64,000 nucleotides of DNA from Streptomyces exfoliatus. Lineage in GTDB: Bacteria > Actinomycetota > Actinomycetes > Streptomycetales > Streptomycetaceae. The notes under the pieces were generated by a model that saw nothing but the letters and a program-made list of their open reading frames with translations, had not been told where the DNA came from and made no database searches. The stretch covers positions 38,991 to 102,990 of the forward strand of contig NZ_JNZP01000023.1 of the NCBI RefSeq assembly GCF_000725545.1, given 5' to 3'. The translations under genes were made by a program, and so were the position numbers. Shown piece by piece: positions 8,118 through 16,619 of this stretch (position 1 is its first letter; each line of letters starts with the position of its first letter).

Positions 8118-10094
8118 TCACTCCGGCCTCAGCCACCCCGGAAGCTCTGCCGCGTGCACCAGGGTCAGCCTGGACACCGCCCGGGTGAGCACCACGTACA
8201 GCCGGTTCGCTCCGCGCGCCTCGGCCGCCACGATCGCGGCGGGCTCGACCACCACGACGTGGTCGAACTCCAGGCCCTTGACGCCCGTCGCGGGCAGCAC
8301 CGTCACCCGCTCCCCCGCCCCGCAGGCGCGCACCGCCTCCCGCACCGGGCCGGCCAGGCCGTCGGCCGTGATCACGCCCACCGAGCCCTCTCGCGCGAGC
8401 GCGTCCCGCACGGCCTCGCGGGTCGCGGCGAGGAGGTCCGTCGTCCGCCGGACCTCCACCTCACCGTCCCTCCGGACGGAGCGGCCCGCCGGTACGTCCG
8501 CGCCGAGGTGCGGAAGGAGCCGGTTGGCGAGGTCCACGATGGCCGCCGGGACGCGGTGGCCGAGGGTCAGCGGCACCACGGGCGCCTCGGCCTTGCCCAG
8601 GTGGGCGAGTTGCTCACGCCAGCTGCGGGCGGCCCACGGGGTGGTGCCCTGGGCGAGGTCCCCGAGGACGGTGAGCGAGCCGAAGGCGGTGCGGCGGGCG
8701 ATGGCCCGGCACTGCATGGGCGAAAGGTCCTGGGCCTCGTCGACGACGACGTGGCCGTAGCTCTCGGGACGTTCGACGAGGCCGGCCAGCTCGTCGAGCA
8801 GGACGAGGTCGGCGGCGGTCCAGCGCGCCGAGCGGTACGAGCGCGGCGGCCGGTCCCACCGGATCGCGGCCCGCTCGGCCTCCGTCAGAACGGGATCGGA
8901 AGGGTCGGCCAGCACCCCCGCGAGCACCTCCTCCGGGCTCGTCCTCGGCCAGCACGCGTCGAGGAACGCGGTCACCGCCCGCGCCCGCTCGATCCGCCGC
9001 GCCCAGGCCGCGCCCATCGGCCCCGACCGGCGCTCGGCTCGCAGCTGGAGGGCCCGTACGACCCGGGCGCGGACCCGCTCGCGGCCCGTCGCGTAGGGCG
9101 GCGCCTCCTCCCGTACGGCCGCGACGATCTCGGCGAGCAGGGCGGCCGGCAGCCGCCAGTGGTACGAGCCGTCGGGGACGGCGAGGTCGGCCGCCGGGGC
9201 CGGATCGACCCGGCCGTACAACGCGCGGTGCAGCACCCGGGCCATCCGGGCGTCGTGCTTGACGAGGGCGGCGGCCTCGCCGTCCTCGGCGCGCACCGGA
9301 TGGCGGGCGATCTCCTCGTCGAGTGTGGCCTGCCGGATGCCGGTCTCGCCGAGCGCCGGGAGCACCTCGGAGATGTACGAGAGGAAAGCGCGGTGCGGGC
9401 CGAGGACGAGGAGGCCGGAGCGGCGGATCCGCTGCGGGTGGGTGTAGAGGAGGTACGCGGCCCGGTGCAGGCCCACGGCGGTCTTGCCGGTGCCGGGCGC
9501 GCCCTGGACGCACAGGGAGGCGGCCGGTTCGGAGCGTACGAGGTCGTCCTGGTCGGGCTGGATCGTGGCAGCGATGTCCCGCATGGGCCCGACCCGTGGG
9601 CGCTCGATCTCCCCGGCGAGGAGGGCGCTGACCGTCACCGCCCCGCCGGCCGTGAGGTGTTCGTCCTCCAGGGCGGTCAGGTCCTCCGAGGCGCCCCGGC
9701 TCTGCGGGGCCCATCCGAAGCGGCGGCGCCGGAGGACGCCCTGCGGGTCGTGGGCGCCGGCCTGGTAGTAGGCGCGGGAGACGGGGGCGCGCCAGTCGAC
9801 GACGAGCGGCGGGGCGGCGGGGTCCTCGGCGATCCGGCGGCGGCCGATGTGGTGGGTCTGCCCGTCCTCGCGGTCGAGGCGTCCGAAGAACAGGGGGCCC
9901 GGCGGCTGCTCCCGCATCTCCTTGGCGCGGCTGCGGAGGTGTCTGCCGAGCGCCTCGGCGTCGGCGCCGGACGCGGCGGTGTCCTCGCCGGTGACGACCT
10001 GTTCGGCCACGTCCTCGGTCATCCGGGTCAGGGCGGCGCGGCAGGCGTCGTGGTGGGAGCGTTCGCGCACGAGCTCAAGGTCCAGTGACGTCAT
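8118..10094 (-). CDS. HelD-like UvrD/Rep superfamily helicase
   Basis: A 658-residue SF1 helicase-like protein. The N-terminal 130 residues form the RNAP-contacting region of HelD proteins (LFFGRLDREDG, VVDWRAPVSRAYY). Walker A is GAPGTGKTA at about 198-206. Motif II is DEAQDLSPMQ, and motifs V/VI lie near the C-terminus (GVKGLEFDHVVVVEP, LYVVLTRAVSRLTLVHA). HelD proteins bind RNA polymerase, release stalled complexes and in actinomycetes can protect against rifamycins. I see no rifamycin-associated element upstream. TTAGGCT lies 7 bases before ATG 10094, so the mRNA may be leaderless. A TAACG/CGTTA palindrome overlaps this promoter. The upstream TetR gene reads in the same direction. Confidence 0.85.
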   Translation of the reverse strand: MTSLDLELVRERSHHDACRAALTRMTEDVAEQVVTGEDTAASGADAEALGRHLRSRAKEMREQPPGPLFFGRLDREDGQTHHIGRRRIAEDPAAPPLVVDWRAPVSRAYYQAGAHDPQGVLRRRRFGWAPQSRGASEDLTALEDEHLTAGGAVTVSALLAGEIERPRVGPMRDIAATIQPDQDDLVRSEPAASLCVQGAPGTGKTAVGLHRAAYLLYTHPQRIRRSGLLVLGPHRAFLSYISEVLPALGETGIRQATLDEEIARHPVRAEDGEAAALVKHDARMARVLHRALYGRVDPAPAADLAVPDGSYHWRLPAALLAEIVAAVREEAPPYATGRERVRARVVRALQLRAERRSGPMGAAWARRIERARAVTAFLDACWPRTSPEEVLAGVLADPSDPVLTEAERAAIRWDRPPRSYRSARWTAADLVLLDELAGLVERPESYGHVVVDEAQDLSPMQCRAIARRTAFGSLTVLGDLAQGTTPWAARSWREQLAHLGKAEAPVVPLTLGHRVPAAIVDLANRLLPHLGADVPAGRSVRRDGEVEVRRTTDLLAATREAVRDALAREGSVGVITADGLAGPVREAVRACGAGERVTVLPATGVKGLEFDHVVVVEPAAIVAAEARGANRLYVVLTRAVSRLTLVHAAELPGWLRPE

Positions 10095-10105
10095 TCCGAG
10101 AAGCC

Positions 10106-10120
10106 TAACGGAAAACGTTA
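10106..10120. promoter_or_regulatory. candidate TetR operator in the helD promoter
   Basis: TAACG-gaaaa-CGTTA, a 5-bp inverted repeat, touches the TTAGGCT -10-like box of the helicase gene on the minus strand. Its position between tetR and helD makes it a plausible operator for the adjacent regulator; this is inference. Confidence 0.4.
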
Positions 10121-10171
10121 CTGGGTTACATTCTTTACTTGTTCACGCAGCGGGTGCGGGCCGGCCGGCAC

Positions 10172-10804
10172 TCAGTAAGGAAGCCCCTCGCGCAGCGCAT
10201 GGAACGCGAGCTCCGCCGCCGCCACCGCGTCCGCCTCCACCGCCTCGACCGTCTCCCCGCCCGCGATCCGGGCCGTGTTCTCCTCCGCGAGGATGCGCAG
10301 CACGGTCACGATCTGCCCGGCGGCGAGCCGTGCGCCCAGAGGGTCACCGGCGAGCGCGTCCGCGAGGGCCGCCTCCGACCTCAGCTGATAGGCGTGCATG
10401 CGGGCCACCAGGGCCGGCGTGCCGTACAGCAGCCGCAGATACGCCAGGACGGCCGGATGGTCGCAGAGTCCGGTGACGGGATCGCGCCGGGCGAGCCCGT
10501 CGCGCAGGTGCGCGTACAGCGCGTCGAGCGGGGCGGTGCCGGTGCGGCGCCCGGCGACCACCACACGGGCCGCCTCGTCCTCGTGATCGGCGAACCGGTG
10601 GAGGGCCAGGTCCTCCTTGGCGGGGAAGTACCGGAAGAGCGTCGGCTTCGAGACTTCCGCCGCGGCGGCCACCTCGGCGACCGAGACCGCGTCGAAGCCC
10701 CGTTCCAGGAAGAGCGCGACGGCGGCGTCGGACAGGGCCTGCCGGGTGCGCTCCTTCTTCCGCTCGCGCAGCCCGTCACCCCTGCCGCCCTCGCCACCTG
10801 CCAT
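10172..10804 (-). CDS. TetR/AcrR family transcriptional regulator
   Basis: A 210-residue protein with the TetR N-terminal helix-turn-helix: RKKERTRQALSDAAVALF, then FDAVSVAEVAAAAEVSKPTLFRYFPAKEDL split over residues 35-65. The C-terminal ligand-binding domain is all-helical and Ala/Leu-rich, typical of the family. ATG 10804 has GGAGG 9 bases upstream; an in-frame start 8 codons earlier is possible. It lies 77 bases upstream of the HelD-like gene in the same orientation and may regulate it. The ligand is unknown. Confidence 0.88.
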   Translation of the reverse strand: MAGGEGGRGDGLRERKKERTRQALSDAAVALFLERGFDAVSVAEVAAAAEVSKPTLFRYFPAKEDLALHRFADHEDEAARVVVAGRRTGTAPLDALYAHLRDGLARRDPVTGLCDHPAVLAYLRLLYGTPALVARMHAYQLRSEAALADALAGDPLGARLAAGQIVTVLRILAEENTARIAGGETVEAVEADAVAAAELAFHALREGLPY

Positions 10805-10930
10805 GACCCGCCGCCTCCCGGCACTCACACGCCCGACGTTCGATCCTAGTGACGCGCGAGGCCCGGGCGGAAACGCGTCCCCGATCCCGTACCGCAGGGG
10901 TATCGGGATCGGCAGCGGAAGAGGGACGGG

Positions 10931-12175
10931 TCAGAAGATGTCCGGCGAGAAGGGCCGCAGCGGCGTACGGAACAGCAGGTCGGCGCGCGCGGCGGCGCCC
11001 GCCGTCAGTTCCTCGACGCGCCCGAGCCGGCAGAGCCGTACCGCCGACTCGTCACCGAAGGCGAGCGTGCCCAGCTCGGCGATGTCGAAGGCGAGATCGG
11101 CGGTCTCGTCCGTACGGGCGCACGAGACGCCGTCCGGGGAGGCGTCGAGCCGGTAGCGGCCGCCCGCGAACCCGTCCCGGTCCCGCACGTCGAGGACGAG
11201 GCCGTCCGTCACCGGGTACGTCCGGCTCTCCAGGAGCCGGACGACGTCCAGGACCCGGACCCACAGCATGTCCGCGTGCGTCAGCGTCCTCGCGGCGCGC
11301 GGGTCCGGCAGCAGCAGCGGCAGCGGGTCGTCGGGGGCCCGGTACCCGGAGCGGACCGTGTTGATCCAGTCGATGGAGCAGAGGAAGTGCCAGAGGGCGC
11401 GCTCGGCGGCCGGGGTGCAGGCGATCAGGTCCCGCACCGTCGCGGTGTTCAGCGGCTGCTTGGCGTCGTCCCACTTGTCGTCGGCCGTGTAGGCCACATA
11501 GCCCTCGACCTCGCCGGACTCCGCGCGGTACACCGCGTGGAACCGCTCGCGCCACGGCTCCTCCTGCACGCCGAGGCCGGTACGAAGCTCCCAGTCACGC
11601 GTACTGCGGCTGGTCATCCCGGCCCGGACGGCGGCGAGACGCGCGTGCACCTCCGGGCCGACCTTGCGGATCTCCTCGGCGTCGGTCAGGTCGATCCGGC
11701 CGCCGTCCTCCGGGCGGCCCGAGCGGCGCGGGTCGAGCCCCGCCCTGCGGACGTCCACGCTCCACTCGGTGATCCAGCTCGCCGCGCCGAAGCCGAACCG
11801 CCCGTAGATGGGGTACTCGGCGGCGATCAGCGTCGCGACCGCGTCGCCCCGCTCCTTCGCGTCGGACAGGTCGGCGGCCATCATCCGGCTGAGCAGGCCG
11901 CGCCTGCGGTGCGTCGGGGAAACCGTGACCTGGCTGATCGCGTCGGCGGTGACACTGCCCCCGCCGACCGTGCTGACCTCCTGCCGGAACGACCGGAAGG
12001 TGGCGACGATCCGGCCACGGTCGAAGGCGCCCAGCGTCCGCGCCAGGTCGACGTGCGCAAGCCGGTCGGCGGCCTCCTCGTCGGACACGACGGGCGGGCG
12101 GAGGAACCCGGTGCGCAGGGCCCGCTGCCAGTCGGGGAACTCGGACTCCGCCACCGTGCGTACGTCGACAGTCAT
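10931..12175 (-). CDS. Eis-like GNAT family N-acetyltransferase
   Basis: A 414-residue protein with the three-part Eis architecture. It has an N-terminal GNAT domain with the acetyl-CoA loop [18 protein letters not shown], a second degenerate GNAT-like region, and a C-terminal sterol-carrier-like domain ending in a free Phe (FSPDIF). In Eis proteins the C-terminal carboxylate is part of the active site, so this ending supports the call. Eis proteins acetylate aminoglycosides or other amines; the substrate here is unknown. TAGGGT lies 6 bases before the ATG, consistent with leaderless transcription. It stands as a single-gene unit, 126 bases downstream of tetR. Confidence 0.88.
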   Translation of the reverse strand: MTVDVRTVAESEFPDWQRALRTGFLRPPVVSDEEAADRLAHVDLARTLGAFDRGRIVATFRSFRQEVSTVGGGSVTADAISQVTVSPTHRRRGLLSRMMAADLSDAKERGDAVATLIAAEYPIYGRFGFGAASWITEWSVDVRRAGLDPRRSGRPEDGGRIDLTDAEEIRKVGPEVHARLAAVRAGMTSRSTRDWELRTGLGVQEEPWRERFHAVYRAESGEVEGYVAYTADDKWDDAKQPLNTATVRDLIACTPAAERALWHFLCSIDWINTVRSGYRAPDDPLPLLLPDPRAARTLTHADMLWVRVLDVVRLLESRTYPVTDGLVLDVRDRDGFAGGRYRLDASPDGVSCARTDETADLAFDIAELGTLAFGDESAVRLCRLGRVEELTAGAAARADLLFRTPLRPFSPDIF

Positions 12176-12238
12176 CCTCCGACCCTACGCACGGCCCTTT
12201 CGCGCCCGCACCCGAGTTTCCGCACGCTCCTGACCGGG

Positions 12239-12862
12239 TCAGGCCAGCAGGTCGTCGACCTGGGCCTCGCCCTCCCGGTAGCGGCGGGCGATCTCCGCGC
12301 TGCAGTCGTCGGCGGTCCGCTGGAGGTGCTGCCGACGCCGGGAGATCTGCTGCTCGTAGCCCGCGAGCCGCCCCATCGCCGTGTGCAGCTCGTCGTCCGT
12401 ACGGGCCGACAGGTCCGACAGCTCGACCTCCGACAGCATCTCGGACGCGAGCCGCCGGTACTCCTCGCTCCGCGGCGTCGACAGCGTCACGTGCCGGGCC
12501 GAACTGCGATGCCGCGACGGCACGTCGGCCAGGATCTCGGAGAGCCGGTCCAGGACCGGTGACTCGGGATCGGTCCGCCGCGCCAGCTCGGCCCGCAGGA
12601 TGTCGATCCGCCCCTGGAGCATCCTCCGCACATAGCTCAGGTCGGCCTCGTCGCTCTGCGCCTCCCGGCGCAGCGCCCGCAGCTCGGGCAGCCGCAGCGC
12701 CCCGAGGTCCGGCTGCGCCCGGTCCGGCAGGGCCGGTTCGGCGGTCCGCTGCACGGGTGGGCGCGTGGCCGGGCCTCCGCCCGGTCCACCGCCGCCCCTG
12801 GTTCCGGCGCGGATCAGAGGTACGGGGCCGAACGGCGTCGGCCCGGTGCCATGTGCACTCAT
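12239..12862 (-). CDS. rsiG: RsiG, c-di-GMP-dependent anti-sigma factor for WhiG
   Basis: A 207-residue cytoplasmic protein with a Gly/Pro-rich N-terminal tail and an antiparallel coiled coil. Both helices carry the c-di-GMP motif E(x3)S(x2)R(x3)Q(x3)[17 protein letters not shown] in helix 1 and [16 protein letters not shown] in helix 2. These paired motifs are diagnostic of RsiG. It holds the sporulation sigma factor WhiG inactive when loaded with c-di-GMP and so times the switch from hyphal growth to spore formation. GAGGGG lies 9 bases before ATG 12862. It is divergent from dtd. whiG itself is not in the window. Confidence 0.93.
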   Translation of the reverse strand: MSAHGTGPTPFGPVPLIRAGTRGGGGPGGGPATRPPVQRTAEPALPDRAQPDLGALRLPELRALRREAQSDEADLSYVRRMLQGRIDILRAELARRTDPESPVLDRLSEILADVPSRHRSSARHVTLSTPRSEEYRRLASEMLSEVELSDLSARTDDELHTAMGRLAGYEQQISRRRQHLQRTADDCSAEIARRYREGEAQVDDLLA

Positions 12863-13001
12863 GAGAATCGTCCCCTCGACCGGTGCGGAGCCGCACCGCC
12901 TGACACGCATGGTGCCACTCCTGCCCGCGCGCGTGCAGGCGCTCTGCACCCGTTCGGCCCCTCATCCACCGGCCTGCGGGCGACTCGGTAGGTTGGGGCG
13001 C

Positions 13002-13427
13002 ATGCGTGCAGTGGTGCAGAGGGTCGACGGCGCGAGTGTCGTCGTCGCAGGGGAGACCGTCGGTGAGATCACCGGCGAGGGGCTGTGTGTGCTGGTCGGG
13101 GTGACCCACGAGGACACCCCGGAGAAGGCCGCCCAATTGGCCAGAAAGCTCTGGTCCGTCCGGGTACTGGACGACGAGAAGTCATGCTCGGACGTGAACG
13201 CGCCGCTGCTCGTGATCTCTCAGTTCACGCTCTACGGGGACGCCCGCAAGGGCCGCCGGCCCACCTGGAACGCCGCCGCGCCCGGCCCCGTCGCCGAACC
13301 CCTCGTGGACGAGGTCGTGCACCGTCTGCGGGAACTCGGCGCGCACGTGGAGACGGGCCGCTTCGGAGCGGACATGCGCGTCTCACTCACGAACCACGGC
13401 CCGTTCACGGTACTGATCGAGGTCTGA
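13002..13427 (+). CDS. dtd: D-aminoacyl-tRNA deacylase
   Basis: A 141-residue protein matching DTD throughout. It begins [15 protein letters not shown], contains the catalytic SQFTLYGD segment near residue 77, and has the cross-subunit NHGPFTV block (the Gly-Pro motif) near the C-terminus. The enzyme hydrolyses D-amino acids and glycine mischarged on tRNA. The ATG at 13002 follows TAGGTT by 7 bases without a Shine-Dalgarno, indicating a leaderless message. The stop codon lies in the first copy of the repeat array at 13419-13493. Confidence 0.95.
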   Translation: MRAVVQRVDGASVVVAGETVGEITGEGLCVLVGVTHEDTPEKAAQLARKLWSVRVLDDEKSCSDVNAPLLVISQFTLYGDARKGRRPTWNAAAPGPVAEPLVDEVVHRLRELGAHVETGRFGADMRVSLTNHGPFTVLIEV

Positions 13428-13493
13428 CCCCGAGGTCTGACCCCGAGGTCTCTGACCCGAGGTCCGACCCCCGAGGTCTCTGACCCCGAGGTC
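13419..13493. repeat. tandem copies of the dtd 3' end (GAGGTCTGACCCC)
   Basis: Six degenerate copies of GAGGTCTGACCCC, 13-15 bp each. The first copy is the real end of dtd (Glu-Val-stop), and the rest extend into the spacer before ygfZ. The core resembles the array at 5618-5740. Confidence 0.8.
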
Positions 13494-13506
13494 GCGTCCT
13501 ACGGCC

Positions 13507-14472
13507 CTACGGCTCGACGACGACCTCCTGCGCCGCCGCCGTCGTCCCGACGATCAGCGGCGCGTCCACGGGTACGTTCCGCTTCACCAGGGCGAGGGCG
13601 ATCGGCCCCAGCTCGTGGTGGCGGGCGGAGGTCGTCACGAAGCCGAGCTGTCGGCCCTCCTCCCCGTCGGCCGCGAGCCGCACCGGGGTGCCGTGCCCCG
13701 GCAGGAGCACCTCGCTGCCGTCCAGGTGGAGGAAGACGAGGCGGCGCGGCGGCTTCCCCAGGTTCTGCACCCGGGCGACGGTCTCCTGCCCCCGGTAGCA
13801 GCCCTTCTGGAGGTGGACGGCGCTGCCGATGAGACCGACCTCGTGCGGGATCGTCCGGTGGTCGGTCTCGAAGCCGAGCCGCGGCCGGTGCGCCTCGACG
13901 CGCAGCGCCTCGTACGCCAGGATCCCGGCGGCCGGCCCGTGGGAGTCGGCGAAGGACTCCAGGTCCGGGCGCGGCAGGAACAGGTCGCGGCCGTACGGGG
14001 TCTCCCGTACGACGACACCCTCGGGCACCTCGGCGATGGAACCGGCCGGAAGGTGCACGAGCGCGATCTCGTCCGTACGGTCGGCGACCTCCACCCGGTA
14101 GAAGAACTTCATCGACTCCAGGTACGCGACGAGCTCCTCCCGCGTCCCCGGCTCGACGTGCGCCCACAGCGTCTCGCCGTCGTCGACGAGGTACAGGGCG
14201 TGCTCGATGTGCCCGTTCGCGGAGAGTACGAGCGCCTCGGTGGCCCGGTGGGGCGGCAGGTCCGTCACGTGCTGGGTGACGAGCAGGTGCAGCCAGCTCA
14301 GCCGGTCGTCACCGGTGACCGTGACGACACCACGGTGCGAGAGGTCGACGAAGCCGTGGCCTTCGGCGAGGGTGCGCTGTTCACGGAACAGGTCGCCGTA
14401 GTGCGCGGCGACACCTTCGTCGCGGCCTTCGGCGGCGACGGCACCCGGGAGCGACAGCAGAGGGCTCTTCAT
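13507..14472 (-). CDS. ygfZ: YgfZ/GcvT family folate-binding protein
   Basis: A 321-residue protein with the GcvT-like fold. The YgfZ signature KGCYRGQE is intact at residues 223-230, including the invariant Cys. YgfZ proteins use tetrahydrofolate and support iron-sulfur cluster assembly or repair. It lies 21 bases downstream of the Nur-type regulator on the same strand and is probably the last gene of a nitrobindin-nur-ygfZ run. No signal peptide or membrane segment is present. Confidence 0.9.
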   Translation of the reverse strand: MKSPLLSLPGAVAAEGRDEGVAAHYGDLFREQRTLAEGHGFVDLSHRGVVTVTGDDRLSWLHLLVTQHVTDLPPHRATEALVLSANGHIEHALYLVDDGETLWAHVEPGTREELVAYLESMKFFYRVEVADRTDEIALVHLPAGSIAEVPEGVVVRETPYGRDLFLPRPDLESFADSHGPAAGILAYEALRVEAHRPRLGFETDHRTIPHEVGLIGSAVHLQKGCYRGQETVARVQNLGKPPRRLVFLHLDGSEVLLPGHGTPVRLAADGEEGRQLGFVTTSARHHELGPIALALVKRNVPVDAPLIVGTTAAAQEVVVEP

Positions 14473-14493
14473 GAGGGAAAGCCTACGACTCGC

Positions 14494-14928
14494 CTACGAC
14501 TCCGCGCCGGTTGCCTTCCCAGCGCAGTCCCCGCACCGCCCGAAGATCGCGAAGTGCTTCATGTCCGTCTCGAAGCCGAAGGTCTCCCGGAGCTTCCCGG
14601 TGAACTCGGCGGCCACCTCGACGTCCGCCTCGATCACCCCGGAACAGTCCCGGCAGACCAGGTGCAGATGGTGGTGCCGGTCGGCGAGGTGGTACGTCGG
14701 AGCCCCGTGCCCCAGATGGGCGTGGCTCACCAGCCCGAGCTCCTCCAGGAGCTCCAGGGTCCGGTAGACGGTGGAGATGTTCACCCCCGACGCGGTCCTG
14801 CGGACCTCGACGAGGATGTCGTCGGGCGTCGCGTGCTCCAGCGCGTCGACGGCCTCCAGGACAAGCTGACGCTGCGGCGTCAGCCGATAGCCGCGCTGCC
14901 GCAGGTCGCTTTTCCAGTCGGTGCTCAC
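14494..14928 (-). CDS. nur: Fur family regulator, probable nickel sensor Nur
   Basis: A 144-residue Fur protein. The winged helix covers residues 8-80 (GYRLTPQRQLVLEAV, VNISTVYRTLELLEELGLV). The hinge and metal region carries a dense histidine run, HHHLHLVC, at 85-92, then CRDC, His125 and CGDC at 132-135. In S. coelicolor the Fur paralogue in this neighbourhood (beside nitrobindin and ygfZ) is Nur, which represses nickel uptake and sodF with Ni(II). The assignment rests on that synteny plus the His-rich site. If wrong, it is another metal- or peroxide-sensing Fur. GTG 14928 has GGAGG 5 bases upstream; the preceding GTG is an alternative. Confidence 0.75.
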   Translation of the reverse strand: MSTDWKSDLRQRGYRLTPQRQLVLEAVDALEHATPDDILVEVRRTASGVNISTVYRTLELLEELGLVSHAHLGHGAPTYHLADRHHHLHLVCRDCSGVIEADVEVAAEFTGKLRETFGFETDMKHFAIFGRCGDCAGKATGAES

Positions 14929-14973
14929 CACGCCCTCCAGTGTAGGAGGGCGCGGCACGCGCCTAATAGGTCT

Positions 14974-15546
14974 CTAGCGGAAGAACGCGATGCCGTCGTC
15001 AGGCAGGTCGCCGAGGTTGCGGGCCATGTCGGCGACCTCCTCCGGCGTCACGACCTTCTTCAGGTGCGCCGACATGTACGGCCGCAGCGGGACCTCGGGG
15101 GTCGCCTTCTCGCCCACCCACATGAGGTCGCTCTTGACGTAGCCGTAGAGGCGCTTGCCACCGGAGTACGGGCCGGAGGCCGCGGTCCTGGCGACGGCGT
15201 CCGTCGCCAGGTCGATCTGCGGCTTCTGGTCGGCGAGCTCGCCGTACCAGATCTCGACGACGCCGTCGTCGCGGACCATGACGACCTCGACCTTGCGGTC
15301 CTTGTCGATGCGCCAGTAGCCGCTCTCGCTCTCCAGCGGGCGGACCTTGTTGCCCTCGTTGTCCAGGACCCAGGAGTGGGAGTGGTACTCGACGAAGTCC
15401 CGGCCGTCGTGGCTGAACGTCACGGACTGGCCGAAGTTGCACTTCTCGGCGCCGGGGAAGTCGGAGACGCCCGCGCCCTCCCACGTGCCGAGCAGGAACG
15501 CGAGGGGGACGAGGTCCGGATTGAGGTCGGACGGGATCTCGATCAT
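14974..15546 (-). CDS. nitrobindin family heme-binding protein
   Basis: A 190-residue beta-barrel of the FABP-like/nitrobindin family. The N-terminal GTWEGAG (20-26) is the family signature. The proximal heme ligand is expected at His161 in YMSAHLKKV. Nitrobindins bind ferric heme, isomerise peroxynitrite and react with NO. Start ATG 15546 gives the standard length. No strong Shine-Dalgarno is visible. It lies 45 bases upstream of nur. Confidence 0.9.
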   Translation of the reverse strand: MIEIPSDLNPDLVPLAFLLGTWEGAGVSDFPGAEKCNFGQSVTFSHDGRDFVEYHSHSWVLDNEGNKVRPLESESGYWRIDKDRKVEVVMVRDDGVVEIWYGELADQKPQIDLATDAVARTAASGPYSGGKRLYGYVKSDLMWVGEKATPEVPLRPYMSAHLKKVVTPEEVADMARNLGDLPDDGIAFFR

Positions 15547-15574
15547 GAGCAGCTCTGGCGTTCTCTAGAAGTGG

Positions 15575-15673
15575 TTAGCGCTGGCCCTGGTACAGCTTCT
15601 TCACAGCCAGTCCGGTGAAGGCGAGCACGCCGACGGCGACCAGGACCAGCAAGATTTCGAAGAAAATGATCAC
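15575..15673 (-). CDS. 32-residue single-span membrane peptide
   Basis: GTG 15673 with GAGGAG 6 bases upstream encodes a 32-residue product, mostly one hydrophobic helix (IIFFEILLVLVAVGVLAFTG) with a basic tail KKLYQGQR. The good ribosome-binding site and clean helix support it as a real gene; I recall similar short proteins annotated in other Streptomyces. It probably sits in the membrane with the tail inside. Function unknown. A strong terminator lies upstream at 15708-15744, so it has its own promoter, or depends on readthrough. Confidence 0.65.
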   Translation of the reverse strand: MIIFFEILLVLVAVGVLAFTGLAVKKLYQGQR

Positions 15674-15707
15674 GGGGTGCTCCTCGACTGAGCGGTGAAG
15701 GCGGAAC

Positions 15708-15744
15708 GGGCCGGACCCCAGCTTAGTGGGCTGGGGTCCGGCCC
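15708..15744. terminator. strong intrinsic-type hairpin
   Basis: GGGCCGGACCCCAGC (15708-15722) pairs perfectly with GCTGGGGTCCGGCCC (15730-15744) across a 7-base loop. It lies just past the stop of the 15783 gene on the minus strand and ends the three-paralogue operon. Confidence 0.85.
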
Positions 15745-15782
15745 ACTCGGTGAGGTGGGTCTCGCGGACGATCAGTGCACGG

Positions 15783-16619
15783 TCAGCCGAGCAGCTGCGC
15801 CTGAAGGGCGAGCGTCTGCTGGAAGGGCACGGCCAGCACCCCGCCCTTCCGGGTCTGGGTGACCATCGCGAGCGTGTCACCGGCCGTGATGTAGGCCCAG
15901 CGGGTCTGCTCGGGCCCGTAGGGCTTCTTCTCCTGGTACGCGTAGGCGGTCACTTCCGGCACCCTGACGTCGCCCGAGGCTCCGTCGATGATCTCCGCCT
16001 CCGCGACCCCGAGCGGCAGCTCCTCGTCCGCGTCCCCGCTCTTCAGGGAGTCGATCCTGAAGCGGTCGGCGTAGGCGACGGAGGAGAACCTCAGCAGGTG
16101 GACGCGGGTCGTCGTGCCGTCCGGCGTCGTCCAGCCCCGGGCCGCGATGTGGCGGAGGGGCGAGTCGCCGAGGGCCGCCTTCAGCCGCGCGCGCTCCTCC
16201 TTCCCGTAGCCCGCGAGGTAGGCGTCGTCGGAGACCCATCCGCCGTTCAGCTTCGGGTCGACGGTGGCGCCGGCCGGGGCGGGCAGCAGCAGCTGCCGGA
16301 GGTCGGCGTAGTGGATCTCGCCCTCGTTGCCCTCGGTGAAGGGACGCGGCCGGTCAGCCGGGAGGGCGGGCAGCCGGAGCTGCGGGTACTCCCAACGGCC
16401 GTCGCTCTCGGTCGCGAGACCGGGCACTTCGGTCCGGTCGAGCGCGGTGATCCCCATGGCGGTCCCGGCGCCCACGCCGCCGCACACGGCGACGGCGACC
16501 GTCCAGCGGGCGACGGCCCACAGGACGCGGCGGGTCCGGCCGGGGGCGGCGGGAGCGGGCGCCGGAGCCTCCTCCGCCACCGGGACGGGCTCCACCGTCA
16601 TGGTCGACTGCTCGGTCAT
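15783..16619 (-). CDS. membrane-anchored extracytoplasmic protein, third paralogue of operon
   Basis: A 278-residue protein. Residues 1-35 are cytoplasmic and Pro/Ala-rich, a membrane helix follows (VLWAVARWTVAVAVCGGVGAG), and the rest is outside the cell. It shares with its two upstream neighbours a motif just after the anchor region, DLRQLLLPAPAGA, and a later short RxW element (HIAARGW). I know no biochemical function for this family. ATG 16619 overlaps the upstream stop (ATGA), so the genes are coupled. The terminator at 15708-15744 closes the unit. Confidence 0.7.
   Translation of the reverse strand: MTEQSTMTVEPVPVAEEAPAPAPAAPGRTRRVLWAVARWTVAVAVCGGVGAGTAMGITALDRTEVPGLATESDGRWEYPQLRLPALPADRPRPFTEGNEGEIHYADLRQLLLPAPAGATVDPKLNGGWVSDDAYLAGYGKEERARLKAALGDSPLRHIAARGWTTPDGTTTRVHLLRFSSVAYADRFRIDSLKSGDADEELPLGVAEAEIIDGASGDVRVPEVTAYAYQEKKPYGPEQTRWAYITAGDTLAMVTQTRKGGVLAVPFQQTLALQAQLLG

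Noticed and set aside
13615..15618. A 667-codon plus-strand frame opposite ygfZ, nur and nitrobindin
   Set aside because: It is antisense to three genes with intact family motifs, and its own translation shows none.
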